DNA from: Azotobacter vinelandii
GTDB lineage: Bacteria > Pseudomonadota > Gammaproteobacteria > Pseudomonadales > Pseudomonadaceae
Assembly: GCF_001571105.1 (NCBI RefSeq)
Contig: NZ_BCTD01000010.1
Direction: 5' to 3' (one strand)
DNA: 64,000 nucleotides
Part shown: piece after piece, positions 41,427-50,062 of the stretch
Position numbering within the stretch: the first letter of the stretch is position 1
Layout: each line of letters begins with the position of its first letter
Made by a program: the position numbers and the translations under genes
The notes under the pieces: model-generated
Databases searched by the model: none
Told to the model about the DNA's origin: nothing
Seen by the model: only the letters and a program-made list of their open reading frames with translations

Positions 41427-42544
41427 AAGTCCTGGTCACCGGCGCGGCCGGCTTCATCGGCGCCCATTGCGTGCGCCGGCTGCTGCTCGACGGCCACGAG
41501 GTGGTCGGCCTGGATAACTTCAACGACTACTACGACCCGGCCCTGAAGGAGGACCGGGTGCGCTGGATCTGCCGGGAAGCCGGCGACTTTCCCCTGTGGC
41601 GGCTGGATCTCGGCGATGCCGACGGCGTCGCCGGCCTGTTCGCCGCCCAGCGCCCGGAGGTGGTGGTGCACCTGGCCGCCCAGGCCGGCGTGCGCCATTC
41701 GCTGAGCGATCCGCACGCCTACGTGCGCAGCAACCTGGCCGGCTTCCTGAACATCCTCGAAGGCTGCCGCCGGCAGCCGGTGCAGCATCTGGTCTACGCC
41801 TCGTCCAGCTCGGTGTACGGCGCCAACCAGCACACGCCCCATTCGGTGCAGGACAACGTCGACCACCCGCTGTCGCTGTACGCCGCGAGCAAGAAGGCCA
41901 ACGAACTGATGGCCCACAGCTACAGCTACCTGTTCGGCATTCCCGCCACCGGCTTGCGCTTCTTCACCGTCTACGGCCCCTGGGGCCGACCGGACATGTC
42001 GCCGATCCAGTTCGCCCGGGCCATCGTCGAAGGGCGGCCGCTGCGCCTGTTCAACTACGGCCGGCACCAGCGCGACTTCACCTACATCGACGACATCGTC
42101 GAAGGAGTGGTACGGCTGCTACCGCAGCCGCCCCGTTCCGATCCGCACTGGGACCGCGAGCGGCCCCGGGCGGAAAGCAGCATGGCGCCCTGGCGCCTGT
42201 ACAACATCGGCGGGCATCGACCGATCGCCCTCACCGACTACATCGACACCTTGGAAAGGCATCTGGGCCGCAAGGCCCTTCGGGAATTGCTGCCTTTGCA
42301 GCCCGGGGACGTGCTCGACACTTGTGCCGACGTCTCGGAATTGCAGCGGGACACCGGCTTTCAGCCCCAGGTAAGTCTCGAAGAAGGCCTCGCCCGATTC
42401 GTATCCTGGTTTTGCCACTACTACAGGATCGACAGCCCCGATGCCCCGGCCATTTCATCCGCCGCCGCGGACGGGGAGCTGTCGCGTGAGGTAATGCGCA
42501 ATGAATGCCCCGGGAAACTCGTTTCAACAGCCCAGCTTCGTTAA
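41423..42544 (+). CDS. UDP-glucuronate 4-epimerase-like NAD-dependent epimerase
   Basis: A 373-residue extended SDR enzyme: VTGAAGFIGAHCVRRLL (NAD site), VVGLDNFNDYYDPALKEDR and HLAAQAGVRHS (both characteristic of UDP-glucuronate epimerases), SSSSVYGAN, and catalytic Tyr-Lys in SLYAASKKANELM. It should interconvert UDP-glucuronate and UDP-galacturonate as a precursor step for the polysaccharide. The last 30 residues extend beyond the usual family end and overlap the next gene by 44 bases. First intact gene of the EPS operon; the dehydrogenase that would make its substrate is only a remnant just upstream. Confidence 0.85.
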   Translation: MKVLVTGAAGFIGAHCVRRLLLDGHEVVGLDNFNDYYDPALKEDRVRWICREAGDFPLWRLDLGDADGVAGLFAAQRPEVVVHLAAQAGVRHSLSDPHAYVRSNLAGFLNILEGCRRQPVQHLVYASSSSVYGANQHTPHSVQDNVDHPLSLYAASKKANELMAHSYSYLFGIPATGLRFFTVYGPWGRPDMSPIQFARAIVEGRPLRLFNYGRHQRDFTYIDDIVEGVVRLLPQPPRSDPHWDRERPRAESSMAPWRLYNIGGHRPIALTDYIDTLERHLGRKALRELLPLQPGDVLDTCADVSELQRDTGFQPQVSLEEGLARFVSWFCHYYRIDSPDAPAISSAAADGELSREVMRNECPGKLVSTAQLR

Positions 42545-43268
42545 GGACGGCCATTACACGCTCAAGGAAAAACGTACCGATCCCTCGCAGCGGGAGAAGA
42601 TCCAGAACGCCCTCTGGGTCCACGATCGCGGCTGGTTCAGCGGCCGCCAGGGCGGCAGCCCCTGGAGCCTGTCCCGCACCAAGCGCCTCGGCGAGGCCTG
42701 CGCCGCCCTGCTGCTGCTGCTCCTGCTCTCCCCCCTGCTGCTCGGCATCGCCCTGCTGATCAGGCTGGACAGCCCCGGTCCCGTGCTGTTCGTCCAGCGG
42801 CGCACCGGCTTTCGCGGGCGCCGCTTCGGCATGTACAAGTTCCGCAGCATGGTGGCCGACGCCGAGGCCCTGAAGGACTCGCTGCGCCACCTGAACAAGC
42901 ACGGCGCCGAAGCCATCGACTTCAAGATCGACGCCGACCCGCGGGTGACCGCGGTCGGCCGCTGGCTGCGCCGTACCAGCCTGGACGAGTTGCCCAACCT
43001 GATCAACGTGGTGCGCGGCGAGATGCGCCTGGTCGGGCCGCGCCCCACCTCGTTCAATGCCAGCCGCTACCACGAGCACCACCTGGGCCGGCTGAGCATC
43101 TATCCGGGCATGACCGGCCTCTGGCAGATCTCCGGACGCAGCGACGTCGATTTCGACGACCGGGTCGAACTCGACATGGACTACATCCGCCGTCAGGGCC
43201 CCCTGCTGGACCTGTGGATTCTGCTGAAAACCCCCGTCGAGGTGTTCCACGGCCACGGCGCCGCTTGA
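42501..43268 (+). CDS. Polyprenyl-phosphate sugar-1-phosphate transferase (initiating transferase)
   Basis: A 255-residue monotopic membrane enzyme with one hydrophobic re-entrant helix (about 75-98: AALLLLLLLSPLLLGIALLI). The cytoplasmic catalytic domain has DSPGPVLFVQRRTGFRGRRFGMYKFRSM, ADPRVTAVGRWLRRTSLDELPNL and LVGPRP, all signatures of the bacterial sugar transferase family. It lacks the four N-terminal helices of WbaP types, so it is of the small PglC-like class with an extra 70-residue N-terminus. It would load the first sugar phosphate onto undecaprenyl phosphate. Confidence 0.9.
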   Translation: MNAPGNSFQQPSFVKDGHYTLKEKRTDPSQREKIQNALWVHDRGWFSGRQGGSPWSLSRTKRLGEACAALLLLLLLSPLLLGIALLIRLDSPGPVLFVQRRTGFRGRRFGMYKFRSMVADAEALKDSLRHLNKHGAEAIDFKIDADPRVTAVGRWLRRTSLDELPNLINVVRGEMRLVGPRPTSFNASRYHEHHLGRLSIYPGMTGLWQISGRSDVDFDDRVELDMDYIRRQGPLLDLWILLKTPVEVFHGHGAA

Positions 43269-43310
43269 ACCCTCATACCCCCAGGCAGAGCACGCATCAG
43301 GAGTCAGCCC

Positions 43311-43982
43311 ATGACCATGCTCCGTTCCGAGCAGACCACGCTATTGCTGGAGCAGGACCGCCGCGTTCTCAACCCCAGCGAAGTCAACCTGGCGGCCACC
43401 CTGCTCGACCAGAACTGCCGCACCCTGCTGCTGATCGCCCCGACCAGCGGCTGTGGCACCACCACCTGCGCCCTGAGCATGGCCCGGCAACTGGCCGGCT
43501 CGGTCAAGGGCAAGCTCCTGCTGGTCGATGCCGGCCCCTCGGCCACCGGCCTCAGCTCGCGCCTGGGCATGGCGGCCGACCGCGGCCTGTTCGAGCTGCT
43601 GCAGAGCCAGCATCCGGAGGGCGAACTCCGCCACTGCATCCAGCGCCATCCCGAACTGCCCTTCGATCTGCTGCCGCTCGGCCAGCCTTCGGTGGCGGCC
43701 GGCCGCCTCACCGCCGAGGACCTGCAGTACCTGTTCGACTGCCTGGCGGCCCGCTACCGCTTCGTGGTGATCGACGCCGAGGCCGTCTACGGTGGCAGCA
43801 GCGGCCTGATCCTGGCGGCCATGGCCGACGCCGTGGCGCTGGTGGTGCGCGCCGAGGAAACCCGCTGGGAAGTCGCCCAGGCCGCCGTGCAGCGCCTGCG
43901 CCAGGCCAACGCCAGGCTGCTCGGCAGCGTGCTCAACGCCCGCCGGCTCTACCTGCCGAAATGGCTCTACCGGCTGCTCTGA
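43311..43982 (+). CDS. CpsD/Wzc-like ATPase domain protein with altered Walker A
   Basis: A 223-residue protein with the MinD/BY-kinase fold: LLLIAPTSGCGTTTCALSMARQL (Walker A region, residues about 40-60), LLLVDAGPSATGLSSRLG (Walker A' Asp) and RFVVIDAEAVYGGS (Walker B). In bacterial tyrosine kinases the P-loop reads GxGKST; here the invariant Lys is Thr (about residue 50). There is no C-terminal tyrosine cluster, only YLPKWLYRLL. It probably partners the GumC-like protein, as in split Wzc systems, but ATP hydrolysis or kinase activity is doubtful. CAGGAG precedes the ATG. Confidence 0.75.
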   Translation: MTMLRSEQTTLLLEQDRRVLNPSEVNLAATLLDQNCRTLLLIAPTSGCGTTTCALSMARQLAGSVKGKLLLVDAGPSATGLSSRLGMAADRGLFELLQSQHPEGELRHCIQRHPELPFDLLPLGQPSVAAGRLTAEDLQYLFDCLAARYRFVVIDAEAVYGGSSGLILAAMADAVALVVRAEETRWEVAQAAVQRLRQANARLLGSVLNARRLYLPKWLYRLL

Positions 43983-44010
43983 TCGGATCGCCCACAGGAC
44001 GGACGCCACC

Positions 44011-45015
44011 ATGAACAAGCCCCTGCTTTTCCTGCTCGCCCTCCTGGCCCTGGCCGGATGCAGCAGCCAGCGCTCGATTCCCGCCTACATCCTCACCGCC
44101 CCCGAGGACCAGGCCACGCACAGCGAACTGATCCCGGTGACCCAGGTACTGCGCCCGCAGGACGTGCTCGACGTGATCTTCCACATCGAAATGGATTCGC
44201 CCAACGCCTACCGCATCCAGCCGGGCGACCAACTGGAGATCCTGTTCGCCACCGCCAAGGGCCTGACCGGCATCAAGACGGTGATGCCCGACGGCACCGT
44301 CAATCTGGAATACGTCGGCAGCCTCCAGGTCGCCGGGCTCACCGTCGACGAGGCCCAGGCGCTGATGACCGAGCGCTACAAGGACACCCTGCGCACACCG
44401 CTGATCACCGTCTCGGTGGCCAAGGCGCAGACCCGCGCCCAGAACCTGCGCGACACCCTGTTCAGCCCGAACACCGGCATGAGCCGGGAAATCACCGTCG
44501 GCGCCGACGGCCGCGCGACCTTCCCGATGCTCGGCAGCATCCGCCTCGGCGGCATGAACAGCGACGAACTCGAAAAACTCCTGAACGAGCGCTACCGCGA
44601 GGAAGTCGGGCCGATCCAGGTCGACGTATTGCTCAAGTCCACCGCCGCCAACGAGGTCTACATACTCGGCGAGGTCGGCCAGCCCGGCGCCTATCCGGTG
44701 CGCCGGCCGATCTCGGTGCTCGAGGCGCTGACCCTGGCGCGCGGCTACAACCCCGTCACCGCCGACCTGGAATCGGTGCTGATCCTGCATCGCGACGGCG
44801 AGCGGGTGGTGTCGCGCACCTACGACATGGAGGCGTTGCTCGACAACGACGCCGACAGCGTCGCCTACCTGCAGCCGGACGACCTGCTCTTCGTGCCGCG
44901 CAGCAGCCTCGCCGGCGCCGGCGACACCATGCGCCAACTGGCCGACGTGATGCTCTTCAGCGGCTTCAACTTCGGCTTCTCCTACCAGGTCGACGACAAG
45001 GACGAGGATGACTGA
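44011..45015 (+). CDS. Outer-membrane polysaccharide export lipoprotein (OPX, Wza-like)
   Basis: A 334-residue lipoprotein with lipobox LALAGC (Cys about 17). It has a PES domain (YRIQPGDQLEILFATAKGLTG, then VMPDGTVNLEYVGSLQVAGLTVDEA), a second PES-like unit (GMSREITVGADGRATFPMLGSIRLGGMNSDELE) and SLBB repeats (YILGEVGQPGAYPVRRPISVLEAL). This is the OPX family that forms the periplasmic/outer-membrane channel for polysaccharide. It ends VDDKDEDD without an obvious amphipathic C-terminal helix, so it may need an outer-membrane beta-barrel partner that is not in the window. Confidence 0.9.
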   Translation: MNKPLLFLLALLALAGCSSQRSIPAYILTAPEDQATHSELIPVTQVLRPQDVLDVIFHIEMDSPNAYRIQPGDQLEILFATAKGLTGIKTVMPDGTVNLEYVGSLQVAGLTVDEAQALMTERYKDTLRTPLITVSVAKAQTRAQNLRDTLFSPNTGMSREITVGADGRATFPMLGSIRLGGMNSDELEKLLNERYREEVGPIQVDVLLKSTAANEVYILGEVGQPGAYPVRRPISVLEALTLARGYNPVTADLESVLILHRDGERVVSRTYDMEALLDNDADSVAYLQPDDLLFVPRSSLAGAGDTMRQLADVMLFSGFNFGFSYQVDDKDEDD

Positions 45016-45017
45016 CG

Positions 45018-46607
45018 ATGGACGCCCTCAGGCACGAGAACTCCCCGCACGCCTTCTTCTCCGCGCTGTTCGCCAACCGCCGGCTGGTCAAGCGGGTATT
45101 CCTGGCCTTCGCCGCGCTCGCTCTGCTGCTGCCGCTGCTGCTCGGCCGCTCGTACGAGATCGGCGCGGAGGTCATGGTGCAGTCGAAGAAGGTGGCCCAG
45201 ACCGAACCCAACAGCGCCACCCTGCAGCAGGAGACCGACAAGTTCCTGCCGCCGACCCTGGCCGACATGGAAACCGAGAGCAGCATCCTGCGCTCGCCCG
45301 AACTGGTCCGGGCGACCCTCGAGTCGCTGATCCGCGAGGGCCACTTCGCCGAGGACAAGGGCCTGGCGGGCCGGCTGCGCGACTACCTGGCCGTGCCCCT
45401 GCGCGAGCATGTGCTCGACCCGCTGCGCACCGCCCTGGGCCTGGCCGCCGACGCGCCGCGCGACAACCGCCTGGACGAACTGACCCTGGCCATCCTGGAA
45501 GACCTCGAAATCATCCCGCTGCCAGGCTCCAACGTCATCGCCGTGCATTACCGCTCCGGCGACCCGGCCCTCGGCACCCTGTTCGTCAACCGCCTGCTCG
45601 ACACCTACCTGGTCCGCCGCCATGCGCTGCACTCCAACGAACTGCCGGAAGCCTTCTACGAACAGAAGAAGACCCAGTACCAGGACCAGTTGAACGGCCT
45701 CGAAGCGCAACGGCTGGCCCTGCTCGAACGGATTCGCGCGGCCAACCCCGAGGAGGAAATCACCTTCCGCCTCAACGCCATCAACCAGGAAGAACAGGCC
45801 CTCAACCAGTACCGCGACCGCCTGCTGGAGAACCAGCGCTGGGTCGACTACCTGCAGGGCAACCTGGCCGTGGCGCGCAAGGCCAGGCTGACCGACTACG
45901 GCTTTCCCTACACCTTCGCCAACACCCTCGACAACGCCGCCTTCGAGGACCGCGAGATCCGCCAACTGGGCGACCGGCTGATCGAGCAGATCGGCCGCTA
46001 CGGCGCCGAGACCGACATCTACAACCCGAACAGCGAGCCGATGAAGAACCTCCATGCGCAGATCAGCCGGACCCGCCAGCAATTCCTCCAGGTGATCGGC
46101 AACCGCATCAGCGAACGGCGCAAGGAACTGGAGATCATCTCCGGGGTGATCGCCCAGAAGACCACGCGCATCGAGGAATACCAGGCGCGCATCCGCGAGC
46201 TGCAGGACGCGCAGAGCGGCCTGCGCCAGCTCAACACCGAGATCGAGGCCCTGCACCAGGCCTTCTTCACCTACACCCAGCGCTACGAGGAAAGCCGCAG
46301 CCGCGCCCTGCTCGACGGCGGCCTGTCCAACGCCAAGGTGCTCAGCCGCCCCTTCGAGCCCAGCGAGGCGAGCTTTCCGCGGCCGCTGCAGATCATCCCT
46401 CTCGGCCTGCTCACCGCCCTGCTGCTGGCCGTCGCCGCGGGATGCCTGCGCGAATTCTTCGATCGCCGCTTCAAGTATCCCGGGCAGTTGCAGAGCCAGC
46501 TCGGCCTGCCCGTGCTGATGACCCTCAACGCCGAGCAGCCGGCCGCGCTGCCCAATCCGCACAAACCCGGGAGCCTGCCATGGATTCGACACTGGGCGAG
46601 CGACTGA
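45018..46607 (+). CDS. GumC/Wzz-like polysaccharide co-polymerase
   Basis: A 529-residue inner-membrane protein with a transmembrane helix near residues 22-45 and a second at about 455-480 (PLQIIPLGLLTALLLAVAAGCLREF). Between them is a large periplasmic part rich in coiled coil (about 210-420), typical of PCP-2/3 proteins that set chain length and link polymerase to the OPX channel. There is no cytoplasmic kinase domain; that function is split off in the CpsD-like gene two genes upstream. It starts two bases after the OPX stop. Confidence 0.88.
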   Translation: MDALRHENSPHAFFSALFANRRLVKRVFLAFAALALLLPLLLGRSYEIGAEVMVQSKKVAQTEPNSATLQQETDKFLPPTLADMETESSILRSPELVRATLESLIREGHFAEDKGLAGRLRDYLAVPLREHVLDPLRTALGLAADAPRDNRLDELTLAILEDLEIIPLPGSNVIAVHYRSGDPALGTLFVNRLLDTYLVRRHALHSNELPEAFYEQKKTQYQDQLNGLEAQRLALLERIRAANPEEEITFRLNAINQEEQALNQYRDRLLENQRWVDYLQGNLAVARKARLTDYGFPYTFANTLDNAAFEDREIRQLGDRLIEQIGRYGAETDIYNPNSEPMKNLHAQISRTRQQFLQVIGNRISERRKELEIISGVIAQKTTRIEEYQARIRELQDAQSGLRQLNTEIEALHQAFFTYTQRYEESRSRALLDGGLSNAKVLSRPFEPSEASFPRPLQIIPLGLLTALLLAVAAGCLREFFDRRFKYPGQLQSQLGLPVLMTLNAEQPAALPNPHKPGSLPWIRHWASD

Positions 46608-47692
46608 GCGCCCGCCACCAGGACGCGCCGCTGCGGATCGCCCACCTGCTCGGCAGCGGCGGCTTCTACGGCCTGGAGCGGATGCTCCTCGAACACTGCC
46701 AGTACGCCCCCGGCCAGCACCGGGTGATACTGCTGGGCGGCCCGGAGTCGCTGGCCCAGCGCTTTCGCGAGGCCGGCGTGGAGCTGACCCGCTGCGGCGG
46801 CCTGGGCAGCCTGCTGCGCCAGTTGGGACAATCCGACGCACGGCCGGCGCTGCTCAACGGCCACGGCTTCAAGGGGCTGGTCTACGGCTGGCTGGGCGCC
46901 CTGCTGCTCGGCCTGCCGCTGGTCGCCACCCAGCACGGCTTCACCCCGCGCAGCCGCAAGCAGCGCTTCTACGCCTGGCTCAGCCTGCAGTTGTGCCGCA
47001 CCGCGCAGGTGCGCACCGTGGTCTGCGTGGCCACCAGCATCGCCTGCCTGCACCGCCAGGCCGGAGTGCGCGCCGGCAAGCTGCAGGTACTGCCCAACGG
47101 CCTGCCGCCGGCGCCCGCGGTCACCTACCTGCGCCCGCCGGGAGCGCCCGCCGCGCCGCTGATCGGCTTCGTCGGCCGCCTCAGCGCGGAAAAGGGCCCG
47201 GACCTGTTCGTCGAACTGGCCATCGAGCTGTGCTGCCGCGATCCCCGCCTGCACGCCGTGCTGCTCGGCGAAGGACCGCTGCGCGACGAATTGCAGGAGA
47301 TCATCGACGCCGCCGGCCTGCACGAGCGCATCCTCCTGCCCGGCTACCGGACGGACCTGCCGGCCTGGCTGCGCGCCCTCGACGCGCTGGTCATCAGCTC
47401 GCGCAGCGAGGGCACGCCGATGGTACTGCTGGAAGCCATGCAGGCCGGAGTGCCGGTGGCGGCCTTCGCGGTGGGCGGCATTCCCGACGTGCTCGACCAC
47501 GAGGCCAGCGGCCTGCTCAGCCCGCCCGGCGAGGTCGGCGACCTGACCCGCCAGGTGGCGCGCCTGCTGTTCGACAAGCCCCTCGGCCGGGCACTGAGCG
47601 AACGGGCCCGCCTCGCCCAGCAGCGCCACCACCACCTGCCGGCCCAGGCCGAACGCTGGCGCCAACTGTACCGCAACGCGGCCGGGGGCTGA
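46580..47692 (+). CDS. Glycosyltransferase family 4
   Basis: A 370-residue GT-B enzyme. N-terminal IAHLLGSGGFYGLERMLLEHC has the glycine-rich donor loop; C-terminal LIGFVGRLSAEKGPDLFVELAIEL and SSRSEGTPMVLLEAMQAGVPVAAFAVGGIPDVLDHEASGLL have the EGxPxxLLEAMAxG motif (EX7E) of retaining GT4 enzymes. It transfers one sugar to the lipid-linked repeat unit at the cytoplasmic face. ATG at 46580 overlaps the GumC-like gene by 28 bases. Confidence 0.88.
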   Translation: MDSTLGERLSARHQDAPLRIAHLLGSGGFYGLERMLLEHCQYAPGQHRVILLGGPESLAQRFREAGVELTRCGGLGSLLRQLGQSDARPALLNGHGFKGLVYGWLGALLLGLPLVATQHGFTPRSRKQRFYAWLSLQLCRTAQVRTVVCVATSIACLHRQAGVRAGKLQVLPNGLPPAPAVTYLRPPGAPAAPLIGFVGRLSAEKGPDLFVELAIELCCRDPRLHAVLLGEGPLRDELQEIIDAAGLHERILLPGYRTDLPAWLRALDALVISSRSEGTPMVLLEAMQAGVPVAAFAVGGIPDVLDHEASGLLSPPGEVGDLTRQVARLLFDKPLGRALSERARLAQQRHHHLPAQAERWRQLYRNAAGG

Positions 47693-47696
47693 GGCG

Positions 47697-49100
47697 ATGG
47701 TTCTGGTCCTGCCCCTGGCGTTGATCGCCGGCCTCGCCTGCCTGCTGCTGCTGGCCGGCCCCCATCCCTACCTGGCGCCGCTGGTGCTGCCCGGCCTGGC
47801 GCTCCTGGTCGCGCTCTACCGCCAGCCGACCCTGGGCCTGCTGGCGCTGCTCGCCCTGGTGCCCTTCGAGGGCCTGTTCTCCGCCGCCGATGCGAGCGCC
47901 GGCGGCGGCGCGGGCGGCGGTGGCGGCCTCACCCTCAACAAGCTGCTGGGCCTGACGCTGATCGCCATCGCCGGACTGCAATTGCTGCTGCGCCGCCTGC
48001 CGGCGCAGCGCCTGCGCAGCAACCTGTGGCCGCCGCTGCTGGCCTTCCTCGCCTGGTACCTGCTCAGCCTGGCGTTCAGCAGCCACCTCGGCCTGTCGCT
48101 GCAGCACCTGCGCCAGCTCACCGGCGGCCTGACCCTGTTCGTCCTCGCCGTGCTGCTCGGCCGCGACCTCGACCTGTCGACCCTGGCGCGGGTGCTGGTG
48201 CTCTCGGTGGCCAGCACCTGCGCGCTGGCCCTGCTGAGCGGCGACGCTCCGCCGGACAGCAGGGCCAGCGGCCTGCTCGCCGACCCCAACTACTTCGCCC
48301 TGCTGATCAGCGTCGCCTTCCCGCTGGCGCTGCTTCTGGCGCTGCGCGCGCCGCGCCCGGCGCGGCGGCTGTTCTGGCTGGCCCTGCTGGCGCTGCTGCT
48401 GGCCACCCTCGTGCGCACCGGCTCGCGCTCCGGCCTGCTGGTGGCGCTGCTGACCGCCCTCATGTCCGCCTGGCACTACCGCGCCCGCCTGAAACACCTG
48501 CCGGGCCGCCATCTCGGCTGGCTGATCCTGGCCCTGGCGATCGCTCTGCCGCTCGCCCCCAGATTGCTGCCGGACAGTCTCGTCCAGCGCCTGGAAGCCC
48601 TGACCAGCCTGAGGTCCGGGGTCAACGCCCACGCCGACCCCTCCCTGGCCCGGCGCAGCGCCTATCTGCTGGTCGGCGGCCAGGTGCTCGCCGAGCACCC
48701 GCTGCTCGGCAGCGGTCCGGGCACCTTCCCCCTGGAATTCGCCAGGACCGGCTACGCCATCGCCTTCGCCGACCGGCCGCACCCCAACGACCTCTACCGT
48801 GAAGCGCACAACACCTACCTGGGCATGTTCAGCGAAACCGGCCTGCCCGGCGGCCTGCTGTTCGCCGGCCTGGTGACGCTCGCCCTGCGCAACTGCCTGG
48901 TCGCCCGCCGCCACTGGCTGGAGCGCGGCGACCCCGGGCGGGCGGCGCTGGCCGCCCACTTCGGCCTGTCCTGCCTGGCGCTGGCCTGCTTCCTGTTCTT
49001 CCTCAGCGTACCGAGCCACAAGTACCTCTGGGTGATGCTCGGAATAACCAGCCTGCTGCGCCTGCAGGCCGACGACGATGCCGCCGGAGGGCGACCATGA
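47697..49100 (+). CDS. O-antigen ligase/polymerase family membrane protein (Wzy-like)
   Basis: A 467-residue protein with about eleven transmembrane helices. The Wzy_C-type domain includes RTGSRSGLLVALLTALMSA and a large periplasmic loop with GSGPGTFPLEF, then EAHNTYLGMFSETGLPGGLLF, the His-containing motif of O-antigen ligases and EPS polymerases. In this operon it is the best candidate for the repeat-unit polymerase. Starts four bases after the previous stop. Confidence 0.85.
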   Translation: MVLVLPLALIAGLACLLLLAGPHPYLAPLVLPGLALLVALYRQPTLGLLALLALVPFEGLFSAADASAGGGAGGGGGLTLNKLLGLTLIAIAGLQLLLRRLPAQRLRSNLWPPLLAFLAWYLLSLAFSSHLGLSLQHLRQLTGGLTLFVLAVLLGRDLDLSTLARVLVLSVASTCALALLSGDAPPDSRASGLLADPNYFALLISVAFPLALLLALRAPRPARRLFWLALLALLLATLVRTGSRSGLLVALLTALMSAWHYRARLKHLPGRHLGWLILALAIALPLAPRLLPDSLVQRLEALTSLRSGVNAHADPSLARRSAYLLVGGQVLAEHPLLGSGPGTFPLEFARTGYAIAFADRPHPNDLYREAHNTYLGMFSETGLPGGLLFAGLVTLALRNCLVARRHWLERGDPGRAALAAHFGLSCLALACFLFFLSVPSHKYLWVMLGITSLLRLQADDDAAGGRP

Positions 49101-50062
49101 AACAGATCTCCATCGTCATTCCGACCCTCGACGAGGCCGCCCACCTCGGCCGCACCCTGGAAGCCGCGCGGCACGCCGCCGGACAGGCCGGCCTCGACTG
49201 CGAACTGATCGTCCCCGACAACGGCTCCCGCGACGGCAGCCAGGCTCTGGCCCGGCGTCTCGGCGCCCGCGTACTGGACTGCCCCGGCCTGAGCCTCGGC
49301 GCCCTGCGCAACCGCGGTGCGGCGGCGGCCGGCGGCGACTGTCTGGCCTTCCTCGACGCCGACATGGAAGTCCCCCCGGACTGGCTGACCACCTGGTGCG
49401 CGGTGCGCCGGGAGGACCGCGCCGATGTGCTCGGCCTGGTCCACCAGGCGCCGCCGCAGGCGCCCTGGTATGCCCGCGCCTGGTTGCAACGGCTGGCCGC
49501 CGAACGCGACCGGCCGGCGCTGCTGGACTGGCTGCCGACCGCCAACCTGTGCCTGGAGCGCGTCTGGTTCGAGCGCGCCGGCGGCTTCGACGAAAGCCTG
49601 CGCAGCGGCGAGGACAAGGACTTCGGCCTGCGCCTCGGCGAGGCCGGCGCACGCCTGCTCAGCCTGCCACGGCCGACCGTGCTGAACTGGGGCTTCGAAG
49701 GCAGTTGGCGCGAATGGCTGGGCAAGGAACTGTGGCGCCAGAACAGCCAGACGCAACTGTTGCGCAAGGGCCGCGCCAGCCTGCGCCGGCTGCGCTTCCC
49801 GCTGCTGGCGGCCGGGCACTGGACGCTCGACGCGCTGGCGCTGCTCTGCCTGCTGCTCGGCCAGCCGCTCGCCGCCCTCGTCGCCTTCGCCCTCGGCTGG
49901 CTGCCGGCCGGCCTGCTCAGCCTGCGCCACGCCTACACCCGCCGACGTCCGCTGCTGGCGGCGCGCCTGGCGCTCCTGCACTGGCTGCGCCTGCACGTCG
50001 CCGGCATCGCCCTGTTGATGGACCTGACCAACCAGAGCGCCCGGAGGCCTTCCCGTGGCTGA
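49097..50062 (+). CDS. Glycosyltransferase family 2, first copy
   Basis: A 321-residue GT-A enzyme: ISIVIPTLDEAAHLGRTLEA, IVPDNGSRDGS, CLAFLDADMEVPPDWL (DxD) and FDESLRSGEDKDFGLRL (ED motif, the catalytic base). Two or three C-terminal hydrophobic segments (about 235-310) anchor it in the membrane. It overlaps the ligase-like gene by four bases (ATGA) and the next GT by eight. Sugar specificity is not readable. Confidence 0.88.
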   Translation: MKQISIVIPTLDEAAHLGRTLEAARHAAGQAGLDCELIVPDNGSRDGSQALARRLGARVLDCPGLSLGALRNRGAAAAGGDCLAFLDADMEVPPDWLTTWCAVRREDRADVLGLVHQAPPQAPWYARAWLQRLAAERDRPALLDWLPTANLCLERVWFERAGGFDESLRSGEDKDFGLRLGEAGARLLSLPRPTVLNWGFEGSWREWLGKELWRQNSQTQLLRKGRASLRRLRFPLLAAGHWTLDALALLCLLLGQPLAALVAFALGWLPAGLLSLRHAYTRRRPLLAARLALLHWLRLHVAGIALLMDLTNQSARRPSRG

